Below, piece after piece: positions 46,888 through 59,012 of a DNA stretch of 64,000 nt (positions are counted from its first letter, which is position 1; every line of letters begins with the position of its first letter). The position numbers were made by a program, and so were the translations under genes. The notes beneath the pieces are model-generated. The model saw nothing but the letters and a program-made list of their open reading frames with translations, had not been told where the DNA came from and ran no database searches. Source of the stretch: Orientallactaga sibirica (Eukaryota; Chordata; Mammalia; Rodentia; Dipodidae); the NCBI GenBank assembly GCA_036365145.1, contig JAEOAD010000029.1:23856001-23920000 (forward strand), given 5' to 3'.

Positions 46888-47053
46888 AAGAAAGAATGGG
46901 TGCACCAGGACCTCCAGCCAGTGCAAATGAACTCTAGGTGCATGCACCACCTTGTGAATCTGGCTTACATGGGTACTGGGGAATTGAGCGTTTGAACCAG
47001 GGTCCTTAGGCTTCACAGGCAAGTGCTTAACCACTAAGCCATCTCTCCAACCT
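46808..47053 (-). mobile_element. tRNA-derived SINE, type 1
   Basis: Minus copy with a long GA block (46830-46897), 'gcaccaggacctccagccag' and the terminal 'ccactaagccatctctccaa'. Confidence 0.92.
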
Positions 47054-47093
47054 GTGCTTAATAAAAAAAAAAATGTGTGCAAGGAAGAAAGCA

Positions 47094-47365
47094 GGGCTGG
47101 CAAGATGACTCAGTGGTTAAGTGCACTTCCTGAGCAAGCATGAGTTCAAATTTCCAGATCCAACATAGAACAACTGGGCATTGTCCACATGCCTGTAACC
47201 TTAGTTCCACAGAGCATCAGAAACCCAAGAATCATTGTATGACTGCATGTTCTGGAATCAGTAAAATGAGACTCTGTCTCAAGAACAGGAAGAAGAGTGA
47301 TGGAATGGAACCCTAGAAGTCCCACTCTGACCACCACAGGCAAATATATGGGGTGCCACGGGACA
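47094..47365 (+). mobile_element. B4 SINE
   Basis: 'gggctggcaagatgactcag', 'gagcaagcatgagttcaaat', 'atgcctgtaaccttagttcc' and 'gagactctgtctcaagaaca' are in B4 order. Its 3' end runs into the CA-rich tract. Confidence 0.8.
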
Positions 47366-47550
47366 CACACACACACACACACACACACTACATTAAATTA
47401 CACAGCACACACTCACATACACACATACTTAACACACCACATACACACATACATATATCACACCACACACATGCACATACATTACATCTCTCACACACAC
47501 ACATACACACATACACATACTACATTACATTACAAACCACACACACACAA
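47366..47550 (+). repeat. (CA)n and CA-rich degenerate tract
   Basis: About 12 perfect CA units at 47365-47388, then 150 bases of imperfect 'cacacatac' repeats. It probably grew from the B4 tail and leads directly into the tandem duplication. Confidence 0.9.
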
Positions 47551-48633
47551 AGAAAATAAAGAAAAGAGAGCAAGGAAGAAAATATGAAATAATAAAGCTG
47601 AAAGTGCTTATATTATCATAGCCACTTGCTGCTCTTTTATAATAAGGGATGCCACAATAGCTCAACCATGGAAGCAGATAAGCTATTAGCTTGATCAAAG
47701 GATATGTTTAAGAAAGTAGATATTCCAAAATCAGATAATATAAAGAGGCTAAAAGGAAGTCACAAAGAAAAGGTTCATAGGCATATCTGTGGTGAACCTT
47801 GTTTCTGTGTAGCTGCTATCTTTGTGGGTGTGTGGCCAAGTTTCTAAGACATTGTGAGCTGCTAACAGCATGATGGAAAAATGTGATGAAGACTATAAAG
47901 GGGAATGAGGCAAGGAGGTTATCAGTGCCTTTGCATTTTTCTGTCATATCAATTGGCCTTGACAACCATTAGAGAACAGTAGTCCTTCTTTATAAACATA
48001 AGAGTAGGTTCTGCTTTCATTTCATTCTCACCAGAGTCGATTCATGCATGGATGGATAGATGATGATGAAAATAAATAGACAAATGAAAGCACACACAAA
48101 GAAAATAAAGAAAAGAAAGCAAGGAAGAAAATATGAAATAATAAAGCTGAAAGTGCTTATATTATCATAGCCACTTGCTGCTCTTTTATAATAAGGGATG
48201 CCACAATAGCTCAACCACGGAAGCAGATAAGCTATTAGCTTGATCAAAGGATATGTTTAAGAAAGTAGATATTCCAAAATCAGATAATATAAAGAGGCTA
48301 AAAGGAAGTCACAAAGAAAAGGTTCATAGGCATATCTGTGGTGAACCTTGTTTCTGTGTAACTGCTATCTTTGTGGGTGTGTGGCCAAGTTTCTAAGACA
48401 TTGTGAGCTGCTAACAGCATGATGGAAAAATGTGATGAAGACTATAAAGGGGAATGAGGCAAGGAGGTTCTCAGTGCCTTTGCATTTTTCTGTCATAACA
48501 ATTGGCCTTGACCACCATTAGAGAACAGCAGTCCTTCTTTATAAACATAAGAGTAGGTTCTGCTTTCATTTCATTCTCACCAGAGTCGATTCATGCATGG
48601 ATGGATAGATGATGATGAAAATAAATAGACAAA
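47542..48633 (+). repeat. 549-bp tandem duplication
   Basis: Copy 1 is 47542-48090 and copy 2 is 48091-48633. Markers near both ends are exactly 549 bases apart ('agaaaataaa' 47551/48100; 'ccagagtcga' 48031/48580), so I see no net indel. I noticed about seven single-base differences, roughly 98-99% identity. The copies lie between a CA-rich tract on the left and (CA)n on the right. Confidence 0.95.
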
Positions 48634-48642
48634 CATAGAGAT

Positions 48643-48648
<6 letters not shown>

Positions 48649-48688
<40 letters not shown>
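48649..48688 (+). repeat. (CA)n microsatellite
   Basis: About 20 CA units just right of the tandem duplication. Confidence 0.97.
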
Positions 48689-48689
<1 letters not shown>

Positions 48690-48690
<1 letters not shown>

Positions 48691-49480
48691 ATTGGGGAAC
48701 TACTTGGAGTAAGGACAGAAATTAGTATGAAGGAAGCACAGACTAGAGAGGGTGAGATGGAGTTTACTGGTGGTGTGAATATGAGCAAGTATATTATGCA
48801 TGTGTGAACATATCACAATGAACTCCATTCTGCTGCATGTGAATTTATTAAGAAAGAACAAATTTTAAAGAGAGAAAGAAGAGAATAGTGTGAAACTAGG
48901 CCAAGTCAACATAATCCCAAACAGAAGTGGAGGGAAAGCACAGCTAGAAACCCAATATCAAAGGTAAGGTACTTCCTGACAGATTGTCCATGGGGGTCCA
49001 ATATTATCATGGAATTTCTCAAACTATGATTGTGGAGGAGAACTACCACTCCCAAAATGGGATGTCCTAGCTAATAAAAGGAAGGGATGCTAAATATATG
49101 TTCAATATAGGTTAAAAATAAAGAATATTATGACAACAGTGAGATTTATAAGATTTAGTGATTTCTGAATTGCCTTTCCACTTTAATTATTATTTTAAAG
49201 TAGTGAAAAAGAGCTGATTTCAGAACTGGTTTGTCTTCTTAAGGTGCCTGCCCTATTGATGTGCATGAGGGCATGAATGCTGGAGTGTGTGCAGTGTGCC
49301 CAATTCATTTGGCAAGTTTTCTGAAGGAAATGACTTTGTCTCTATTCAGACAGATACCTTCTTATTCTCCCCAAGTAGAATGCCTGTGAGCAGTCATTTC
49401 TGTGGAGGAAGAATGAGGGATGGTCACTACTGAAAGAGAAGTATACATTCCTGAAATTTATTAAGGTGATGATTAAGCTA
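48690..49480. other. Repeat-poor sequence
   Basis: Nothing recognised. Confidence 0.5.
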
Positions 49481-49481
49481 G

Positions 49482-49862
49482 GAAGAAACTGTTTTCCTGG
49501 TAATTCAGTGCATTTTGCATGCAGAAACTACATTGCTATACTCATACCTCTCTAAGGATAGTACCTCATTAGAAAAAATGCCTTTGGCTCCTAGGAGAGG
49601 AAGGATGGGAACTTGTGATCCAGGAACTCATCCTAAAATAAAGCATTTGCTCACAGGGAGTGTCATTAAAAGAAAATACCCTCCAGTAAAGCCACCTTCC
49701 TTCCCACAGCCATATGGCAGCTTCTCAAGGATAGCTGAACTAACAGGAATAAAATCAACGGAGTTTCCACATATAAACATTGCAGACAATATGCAATTGA
49801 ATTATGGTACCAGATTTTCCAGTGATCTCACAATTTTTAGCCCTTTCTTCAACAGAAAATGA
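49482..49862 (+). other. Open frame that may be a coding exon, unrecognised
   Basis: The frame is open from just after a TAG at 49479-49481 to a TGA at 49860-49862, in sequence without recognised repeats. A possible splice acceptor ('tgcattttgcatgcag') ends at 49524, which would leave about 112 codons. The product would be basic and rich in proline, with stretches such as PPVKPPSFPQPYGSFSRIAE. Its composition is unlike a shadow frame in A+T-rich DNA. No methionine is placed at the frame's start, which would fit an internal or terminal exon better than a whole gene. I do not recognise the family. It could also be chance or a decayed exon. Confidence 0.35.
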
Positions 49863-52070
49863 GCCCAAGATTGGATATCTTGGCACACATCTATCTGTCT
49901 GAAGACTACAATTCCTTAAAGGCTATTAGATGTGGTAGCTCTACTAAGTTCTGCTACCAAGAGTAGATATGTGCATGGCATGTTTCATAAAAAAAAAAAT
50001 TGTCCCTTCCCAATCTTCAGCTGTTAGGGATACAACACATGTGACTGAGGGAGAGATTCAGGGTATTCTATTTCTAGCATATATGGTATGGCATAGAAAA
50101 ACAAACAAATGAGTGTAGTTTCAAGATAAAGAGGTATGAGAAATCAGTAAATGGCTTTGTTGTTAAGCCAGTAAATGTTGGATTATCTCTTTATCCTGTG
50201 TGGATAATGCAGAAATTTCACACTTCCAATGTACCACTGTTTCTATTTAGAATCCCATGGAAATAGTTCTGTCTGAACCAGAACTATGCTGGTTTCTATA
50301 GGCTGTGTGGAAAATCTTGTTCCTCAACCTCAGAAACCAGGTATCTTCTTGACTAAATCAAAAAACTCTGACTTATGCTTCAATCTTGATATGAGACAAC
50401 TAGTCTTTCCAAAAAAATACATGAACATGTTCATAAGTTCTCTGGCTTGTAATATTAAATTTAATTTGAAGATAATTTTAAATATTAGAATATTAGATGG
50501 ATGTTTTTACTGTTAATGGTTTCAAGGTTTTTACTACTTAAACTCCCATTTATATAATAAATAAAGTGCCAATATATAGAACACATTAACCTTTATATTG
50601 GTTTTGGCATGTACTATAGGAATAGCCAAAATGTAAGGTTCTGTGATAACTCAAAGATAGAAAATTCTAACTTTGTTACATCCTATCATATTGAATGAAG
50701 GAAATCTACTCCAGTATTTTAGCTGTTGTCATTTCTTCTTCAATCTTTCTTACCACACTTCCTTTCTTCATATAAATTCTTGATGTTATTTGAGCTTTCT
50801 GTTGCCAATAATTCTGTCCCATTGTACACAGTCTTTCCTTCTCATGGTGGATTTACATCTACTCCTCAAAGAAACAAGATTAAGGTATAGACAGTGATTT
50901 CCTCCATGGCTCTGTGGGATATATGAACATACAAAATAAAAAGAAAAGAACTCTGTATCAATAAGTGTTCAGTAATATGTCACAGTGAAATATAGCTACT
51001 GTCCTCAAGTAAAGAATACCTTCCAACTTTTAAAGTGGATATTACAATTCATAGTTAATGGAAAAACCTTGAAGATCCTCTGATTTTATATTCCTTTATA
51101 CTCTTTCTTGCAGCTGTAACAAATCTTTGAGCCATTTATAGCAATGCTATTATGATTCAGCTATGATATGAGACATTTACCATATAGTATTACTGATTTT
51201 TTTTTCTGTTACATCTACCTGAAAGTAGAAGCTTTTAAAAGTTAGCAGGGACTATAATGAGTAATTGTTGAAAATCATTGACAATTAACCCAAAACAATT
51301 TTGGAGCCCCCAAATTGTAATATTACATAAACATTTATTTACACAGATACACATATACACATACCAACATAAATACATATAGACTGTGTGTGCTTATCTC
51401 AGGTAGGCTGAAATCTTACTAGTATTTGAAATAGTTCCTTGCATTTAGATGTCCTCCAACTGCATTTACTTTGTATCCCATCTGTAATATTACATGCACT
51501 CAAAATGGTTTGGCTAGGTCATGCTATCAAAACTACTTTCTTGCATTGATACTAGCTCAGGGCACACTATATAACTACTATGCACAAGTCCTGTATTCAA
51601 GCCACAACCAAACCCTCTTTTCATTCCATTAATCTCTCACCTTGAATTAAATCAACAAGCATAAATGTTATACCTATTAGTCTAATTCCAATGATAATGT
51701 AATAACTAACCTCCTTTTGTACTACTGTGTTTGCATTAATCCGAAAAGAAAGCCTCACATTCAAAATATCCTAACCAATGTTTTAAATATTCATATTATG
51801 TTTACAAGACCTGGATTACCTTTGTTTTCATTAGCATGTCTCCTTACAAGACATGTTATCAATATATGACTTTTATCAGTGAAAATTCCTAATTCCATTG
51901 AGGTTCAATTATTATACACCTTTTATTATAAAGCTCTCATTGATCATGATAACCCATTGAGTTTCCTTCCTATCACCTCCTATAAGATGTTTTTGTTGTT
52001 TGTTTTACACTTATGTACTTGTTTTATGAGTGTTTGTGAATGTGTGTGTTGGTTTGAAGTGTCACTCTTT
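49863..52070. other. Repeat-poor A+T-rich sequence
   Basis: No family recognised. 'aataaataaag' polyadenylation-like motifs lie near 50557-50567. A T tract at about 52069-52084 precedes the L1. Confidence 0.5.
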
Positions 52071-52099
52071 TTTTTTTTTTTTTTCTTGATGAAATTGGC

Positions 52100-53459
52100 C
52101 AGGCGTTTATCAATCTACTTGATATTTGACAAAAGCCCTAAACAATGTAGACTGGAAAAAAGACAACATCTTTAACAAATGATGCTGGACAAACTGGACA
52201 ACCATATGTAGGAAAATGAAACTAGATCCACACATCATGCCATGCACAAAAATCAAGTACAAATGGATCAAAGACTTCAATATAAGATCAGAAATTCTGC
52301 TACTATTGGAAGAAAAAAATAAGAGGAACTTTCCATGATATAGGAGTAGGAAAAGACTTCCTGAACAAAACTCCAGTAGCTTAGGATATTGAACTGAGAA
52401 GTTTAATTAAGCTGAAAAGTTTTTTTCACAGACAAACATACAACAAACAGAGCCAATAGATTACCCTCAGGATGGGAGAAAAATTTTGCCACCATATAAC
52501 TGACAGAGGCCTAATTTCTAGAATCTACAAAGAACTTAAAAACCTAAACAATAAAAAGACAAAAAAAAAAAAAGAAAGAAAGAAAGAAACACTCACAAAA
52601 TAGGACAGAGAGTTTTATAGGGAGTTCTCAGAGGAAGAAATACAAATGGCAAACACACATGTAAGAAAATTTTCAACATCCCTAATTATCAGGGAAATTA
52701 AAATTAAAACAACTATGAGATTCCACTTTATCCCAGTAAGGATAACTAACATTAAAAAGTCAAACTAAAACAAATGCTGGTGAGATTGTGGAGAAATAGG
52801 AACCTTCATTCAATGCTGGTGTGAATATAAGATGGTACAACCACTATGGAAAGCAATATGGAGACTCCTAAAAAGGATGAATATAGAGTTACTAACTAAT
52901 CCAGTTATTCCCTTACTGGGCATTTACCCCAAAATCCCCAAGCCTCAGTTCAGAGAGATTTGCTCAACCATGTTTGTAGCTGCTCAGTTCATAATACCTA
53001 AGAACTGGAATCAACCCAAATGTCCATAATTAGATCAATGGATAACCAAGATGTGGTATATCTACATAATGGAATTCTATGTAGCAGTAAGGAAAAATTA
53101 CACAATGAAATTTGGAGAAAAATGGTCAAACATGGAACAGATCATTCTCAGCAAACTCACACAATCACAGAAAGATAATCGTTGTATGGTCTCACTCATC
53201 TGTGGGTCCTAACCTAAATCTGCCTGAGATGCTGACATACCTTATAAGCATCTTGAAGACCAGACAATGGGGAAGGTGGGACAGGAGAGGTGGGTAAGTT
53301 GGGAGGGCACAAAAGGGGATCCAAATGGAAGTGATAGCATAAAATCCTATATCCTGAAAGACAGACTAAAAGGTTGAACCTTCATCAGGTCCTTAGGGGG
53401 AACACCTGATTCCCAGGGCCCTGGAGAGGGTATGATGAAGATCAACCTTAATCTTCTCC

Positions 53460-53501
<42 letters not shown>

Positions 53502-54655
53502 GTCTTTTTATTTTATATTACCTATCTTTTTCTTCCTTTTTTGTTTTTTCTATGGCATTGGCCTGTAACTTCTCGCCCTAGCATGCAGTTAACTTTCCCA
53601 ATGAGCTGTTGATCAGAAAGACCTACAAGGTTTCCCAGAAGAAGACAGAGTTCTGTAAGAATACTTGTTGACCCATGAAAAGTTAATGGGAAGACCCTAC
53701 TGCTGAAGACACCATATGGTATTGGTTCGTAACATGGAGTGACCTGGCTGGTATCTGGAAGAGAGTCAGTCCCCAAGACAGTTAGCTTGTCTAGTGCCAG
53801 AAGGTGCTACATGAGCCACTGGGGAAAAATGACCAACATCTGTCCAAGCAACTCATGGTCTAAACTACTCTATTCAGCAGCAAACAACCTGACGTGATGC
53901 TCACACAAGGGCAATAGTGGCACACAGGCATGCTGGGTAACCAACTGCTCTTGATTTGGCTAACAGATCCATACAGTGAAATGGAACTCATAGCTGGAAC
54001 TGGGAAACAAGTCAGAACCTTATCTAGAAAATGAGCCTACTCTCCAATATCAAGCTCCCACCAATCATGGGATACAAGAGGGCCTACACCTATAAAATTA
54101 ATTCTAAAATAATAATGGCTATCCCATTTATCCAGTGCTGACTTCTCTATTAGAGAATTTGCTGCTCTTTTCAGATGGACACTGATCCTGAGGAGAGGCT
54201 CAGCCTATTGCACCTCGCCAGGGCCCCAGCTGAAAATATAGAGTAATTGTTGAAATGAACAAGAGTGCTGCTTTCTTTGTCAGCCTGATACCAACACAAG
54301 GGTGAAGGAGATATACACATAGAATACTCAACTCCTACTAAACCAGATATCCAGAGACAAAGAGGCTCCCAAGGCCTAATCACTGAAGTAGACCTAAAAT
54401 GATCCCAACATGGCTCAGGGAAATTCATGGAAGAGGGGGTGGAAAGATTGTTAGTGCCAAAGTTGGGTCATTATGCACAGAGACATTACCTCTTCCCCAT
54501 AGCTGATGGCTGCCCCCACAATGCACAACCCAAATTCCCCATTGAGGAGGGTCCCTTTTGAGGGGGGAGGACAGGGAGGAGGTTATCAATGGCACCAACA
54601 TGAATGTATTCTCATTATGTGCATAATTAATAAAAACAAATAAATTTTAAAAATG
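52100..54655 (+). mobile_element. 5'-truncated L1 (ORF2 end and 3'UTR)
   Basis: From about 52110 the text is ORF2 ('gatatttgacaaaagcccta', 'cacatcatgccatgcacaaa'). The C-terminal frame at 52832-53029 contains MVQPLWKAIWRLLKR and PVIPLLGIYPK, then a stop. The 3'UTR runs to an AATAAA-rich tail near 54.64 kb. This is the most continuous L1 3' half in the window. The upstream frame is broken by stops. Confidence 0.9.
53466..53498 (+). repeat. (CT)n tract in L1 3'UTR
   Basis: About 16 CT units, at the position where the 6.29-kb copy has 'ctctctgtgtgtcttctctc'. Confidence 0.95.
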
Positions 54656-54659
54656 AAAA

Positions 54660-55358
54660 AGAATAACTTCTGAAAGCATAGACTCTGGGGATAATTGGAG
54701 GATGTACTAAGTAAGGAAGGAAGGCAGCAGCAAAGATAAACAGTCAAGGAAATGATAGTTGTACCTCTGTACTTCTTTGCTAAGTTGTCAGACCTAGAAA
54801 CCTGATTTTTTTTTTTTTCTCAGCACCAAGTGAAAAAGAATTTTATTTTGATGAATATGTCTCTCTCAGAACTAACATATCTTCAACTCTTACCAAAGGT
54901 ACTCATTTGGAAGTAATGGTGTCCTCATTTTTCCTGGCTTCCTTGTCTCCTGATCTGATTTTTAAAAGTTATTTTAATGCAGATTTATGTCATGCTATTT
55001 GCTTCCTTATAATCTACTTTGGTTCCCCAATAGTCAGCAATTCTGCATCCTTAGGCAATATATTTTGTTACAGAGTACAATGGCCAAAATTTTCTAACCC
55101 TTTTGTGGATTCTTGAGGACTATAAATTCATTATAATAGAGTAAGTGAACTCCAGCCTCCTCTACACATATATAACCCTCCAAACGATAGATGTGCTGAT
55201 TAACACATAATACCAATGTTTCCTGTTCCAAATAGCCACCCAGAGGAAAGAATGTGCATTCGATTTTATTGCTCAGCATTATGCAAGATGAAAGGGGCAT
55301 GTGTGTATAATTAAAAAGCTGGAGATGTCACTGACCCTTTGGTCAGGAGGCTAGCTTA
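54660..55358. other. Nothing recognised
   Basis: No repeat or gene recognised. Open frames at 54907 and 55094 lack features. Confidence 0.5.
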
Positions 55359-55383
55359 AAAAAAAAAAAAAAAAAAAAAAAAA
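55359..55383 (+). repeat. A tract at pseudogene insertion site
   Basis: 'gcttaaaa...' immediately upstream of the SKA2 copy. TT/AAAA is the usual L1 endonuclease target, so this tract may be the integration site. Confidence 0.7.
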
Positions 55384-56316
55384 CTATTCAACATGGAGGC
55401 GGAGGTAGATAAGCTGGAATTGCTGGGTCTTGTCTCTCTGATGTGGAAGATACTGAGTACCACCTTCATGCTCCCCATCCCCTCCCCAGAAAAATTTTCA
55501 GAAAGCAGACTCTGATTTGGATTACATTCAATATAGGCTGGAGTATGAGATAAAGACTAACCATCCTGACTCAGCAGGCGAGAAAAATCCAGTTACACTT
55601 TTAAAGGAATTGTCAGCAATAAACTCTCGATATCAAGCTTTGTATGCACCCTTTAAGCCAGTTTCTGTTGAGCAAAAAGAGACTAATAGCTGCATTTGTG
55701 CTACTTTAAATAAGACAATGACAATGATACAAGAACTACAAAAACAAACAGATTTGGAGCTATCACTACTGACAGAAGATGAGAAAGCTGTGGCAGAACA
55801 GTTAAAATCTCATGTGCCAGACTTATGAAGAAATGGAATTAAAGAAGGGAGCTCTAATAAAGATCATTTCCAAAGAAATTCAGCAAGATGCCTAGTTAAC
55901 ACTTGATATCTAGAGGAGGGAGGCTGGTAAAGACGGCGGTTTGAGAGACAGAATCATTATGCCTTTCCTATCAGAGGAGAATATTAGAAAACAATCTATA
56001 ATACATATACAGTTTTGTAATTTCAGGTAATATGATCCCTTAACACTATTTTCTTTTTGTATAGTTGGGATAGATGTTTTGGCTTAATACAAAATAGTGT
56101 GTATGTACATTTCAGTCAATGTGTGAATGAGCATGTTTTAGAAATTTAAGGTGGGGCAAAATATGTACAATGCATATTATAGGTTATAGGTATAAATTTT
56201 ATTTTTTGAAAATGTTGGTTTTAGATGAGGTTACATTATTGCTAGTATGTGATATGCAGTTTCACACTAATGTGATTAAAAGCCTTTTCTTTGATAATAC
56301 AAACAAACAAACAAAC
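55384..56316 (+). pseudogene. SKA2: Processed pseudogene of SKA2
   Basis: SKA2 is a small subunit of the SKA complex, which couples kinetochores to spindle microtubules. Here ATG at 55393 opens MEAEVDKLEL, the known SKA2 start. About 70 unrelated bases (55423-55492) follow, then the rest of the protein runs without a stop from about 55496 ([20 protein letters not shown]) to LKSHVPDL and TGA at 55826-55828. The two parts plus one changed codon total 121 residues, the length I recall for SKA2. The insertion shifts the frame and the first part meets a TGA near 55513. Introns are absent, a 3'UTR-like region follows, ATTAAA lies at 56275-56280, and an (AAAC)n tail starts near 56300, all marks of a retrocopy. 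The 5'UTR is only a few bases and abuts an A tract. Confidence 0.93.
56275..56280 (+). promoter_or_regulatory. ATTAAA polyadenylation signal copied from SKA2 mRNA
   Basis: ATTAAA lies about 20 bases before the A-rich tail, the normal spacing. A second signal, AATAAA at 55856-55861, lies closer to the stop and was not the one used. Confidence 0.7.
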
Positions 56317-56392
56317 ATGTGATTGTGTACCCCATGTCCTTGTGTACCTGCCAACACAGAGGGAATTCAAAGAGAAAAGTATCAGGAATTCA

Positions 56393-56552
56393 GCCGGGCG
56401 TGGTGGTGCAAGCCTTTAATCCCAGACTTGGGAGGCAGAGGTAGGTGGATCGCCATGAGTTTGAAGCCACCCTGAGACTACATAGTTAATTCCAGGTCAG
56501 CCTGGGCCAGAGTGAGAACCTACCTCGAAAAACCAAAAAAAAAAAAAAAAAA
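56393..56552 (+). mobile_element. B1 SINE
   Basis: Perfect 11-bp flanking duplication 'atcaggaattc' (56381-56391 and 56553-56563). 'gccgggcgtggtggtgcaag' to 'cctacctcgaaaaacc' and an A tail; little diverged. Confidence 0.96.
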
Positions 56553-56564
56553 ATCAGGAATTCC

Positions 56565-57065
56565 AATTTAACATGAAGTTCTAGGAAATGAACTGCAGAA
56601 AGGAGGGGGACAAGTGATATTTTCACCTCCTATTTTCCAATGCTACACCTGAGGAAATGATATACATAACATTTCTCTATCAAATGCTTGTTATGACCAC
56701 AATGATAAAATCATGAGAAGAGCTACACTTTCTACTTTACATTATATTAGAAGATATGATCAAGCAAACACTGCATGTTTGTGAAAAGGTAAAATAAAAT
56801 AAAGTTGGCAACTAAGGGATGAATAATAAGACTTTGTTCTTGTGGAAATTTACTAGCATTTTTTTCATGGTTATTTTGCATAAATATATTTACTGCATTA
56901 ACTTTAACATGGTCAATGGAAGACTTTATATTTTGATGTTTTTTATAAATATATGCATATCCTTAGAAATTATGAACCTTTATCACTCCTTCATTCTATT
57001 TCTCATCATTATCCTTCATTACCATGGTGTAATATTTTTTGTGGTTTTTTGTTTGTTTTTGTTTT
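56565..57065. other. A+T-rich sequence, nothing recognised
   Basis: Includes a hydrophobic open frame at 56819-57091 of biased composition and no family match. Confidence 0.5.
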
Positions 57066-57069
57066 TTGT

Positions 57070-57775
57070 TTTGCTCAAACAAGTGCAATAGTGGCACACA
57101 GCCATGGTGGGTAACCAACTGTTCTTGATTTGGTTAACAGATCCACTCAGTGGAGTGGAACTCATAGCTGGAACTGGGAAATAAGTCAACATCATGTCCA
57201 AAAATGAGTCCATTCTCCAATTGTGGACTATAAGAGGGCTTATACATATAAAATTCTCTCTAAAATAACAATGGCCATCCCATCTATGTGGTGCTGACTT
57301 CTCTCTCTGATGGAGAATTTGTGTCTCTTTTTCAGATGGATGCCAAACTCAAAGTGAGAGCCCCAGCTGAAACCATAGCGTAATGGTGGAAATGGGCAGG
57401 AGTGCAGCTTTCTTGGTGAACCTGACACCAGAACAAGGCTGAAGGAGATAAACACAGAGAACACTCAACCCCTACTAAGCCAGATATCCAGAGACACAGA
57501 GGCTCCCAAGACCTCATCACTGAGGTAGACCTAAAATGAACCCAACATGGCTCAGGGAAATTCGTGGAAGAGGGGGCAGAAAGAGTGTTAAAGCCACAAG
57601 TTGGGTCATTATGCACAGAGACATTTCCTCTTCCCCAATACTGTTGGCTACCCCCGTAATGCATGACAAACATTCACCAATGAGGAGGGTCCCTTTTGAG
57701 AGTGGAGGACAGGGAGGAGGCTACCAGAGTCACCATCATGAATAAATAAATATATTAAATATAAAAAAGAAAGAA
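57070..57775 (+). mobile_element. L1 3'UTR fragment
   Basis: 'ggtaaccaactgttcttgat', 'cccaacatggctcagggaaa' and 'gaggagggtcccttttgaga' match 53.9-54.6 kb. Ends in an A-rich tail. Left boundary follows a G+T-rich (TTTTG)n-like stretch. Confidence 0.9.
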
Positions 57776-57779
57776 AAGC

Positions 57780-58610
57780 ACAAGACTTTTTTTAGAAAAA
57801 CCCTTTACACATACTTCCCTGAACAAATGTGATAGTCTATAAAAAAAAAGAAATTTACTAGAATTTTAAGAATTAAGAGTCCAATGATCTCAATAAACAC
57901 CAGAGGAAAATTCACAGCTCAGAAGAGGCTCAGAAGACTGCTAGTTAGAATGTAATTTGTTGTTCGTTCATGTGTGGGATCTGTTTGTCAAGCTCTGGTT
58001 CTTTATTTATACTCCTCCCTTGAATATGACCTACAGGATAATGTGCAGGAGCAAAAAATGTTTTGATTGCTTGCTTCAGACATTTTTTTCCTTGGAATTT
58101 TTTGCTGGTGCACAGTGAAGATACAATTTGTTTAATATTTTAACATATTACTTAAAGCAGTTCTACTTAAGAAGCACACTGCCTTCTGTAGTACAGTGGC
58201 AGAGACTGAGCTACATCTGAGTTTGATTCCAGGTTCTGAAGCATGAATGTGGTGATGTACTAGAATCTCCATGACCCTTAGATTTATGTTGAAGAAAGAA
58301 GAGGAAAACTATAAACATGATTCACAGAAACATTACATTTCATTAATGAGTTAATGTTCTGATTATTATTTCAAAAAGAGGAAACAACTTTTTGTCATAA
58401 CTACAATAAGGTATGAAAATAAAAACTAAAATATCAACCTTATTTAATCTTTAACCTACTTCTACAGTAATACACTAAAAATTCAAAAAGGGAGAAAAAT
58501 AGAACAAATGCAAAATTAAGATAAGGTAATTTCGAATATATCACTCTAGCTTGTTTTAGGATGCAAGCTCATGCAAGGGTTTACTAGACATATAACTGAA
58601 TTTTAAAAGT
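57780..58610. other. Nothing recognised
   Basis: A possible very diverged ID-like piece lies near 58170-58260 ('gagtttgattccaggttctg'), too weak to call. Confidence 0.45.
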
Positions 58611-58618
58611 GAAAATTG

Positions 58619-58620
<2 letters not shown>

Positions 58621-58703
<83 letters not shown>
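58621..58703 (+). repeat. (TA)n(TG)n compound microsatellite
   Basis: About 22 AT units followed, after 'gcacg', by about 17 GT units. Confidence 0.97.
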
Positions 58704-58706
<3 letters not shown>

Positions 58707-58967
58707 GTGTCTTTATTTTGGAGAATAGAAGATAAAATGAAAATAGAAAATTCTTGAAGGAAAATTTTATGGAAAGACAATGTAAAGGATTCTGTCATAT
58801 TGAAGGATATAAACAATGGATGGAGATTTTAGTAAATATTTTCAAAGGCACTTAGTCATGATAAATTTGGAAAAGCATATCTATCAAAATGACATTTGTG
58901 AAATAAGTCTCTATGTTTGGTGTGGACTTTCGTCTTTTGTCTTTGAATCATAACACAGTTGTGTCTG

Positions 58968-58970
<3 letters not shown>

Positions 58971-59008
<38 letters not shown>
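58971..59008 (+). repeat. (CA)n microsatellite
   Basis: About 19 CA units. Confidence 0.97.

Positions 59009-59009
<1 letters not shown>

Positions 59010-59012
<3 letters not shown>

Noticed and set aside
47297..47587. Thr-His-rich open frames
   Set aside because: They translate the CA-rich microsatellite.
47542..48633. CRISPR-like or satellite array
   Set aside because: Only two long copies with no short repeat-spacer pattern; it is a simple tandem duplication.
58170..58260. Possible ID/tRNA-like sequence
   Set aside because: Only a B-box-like stretch is visible and no fold or full element could be supported.
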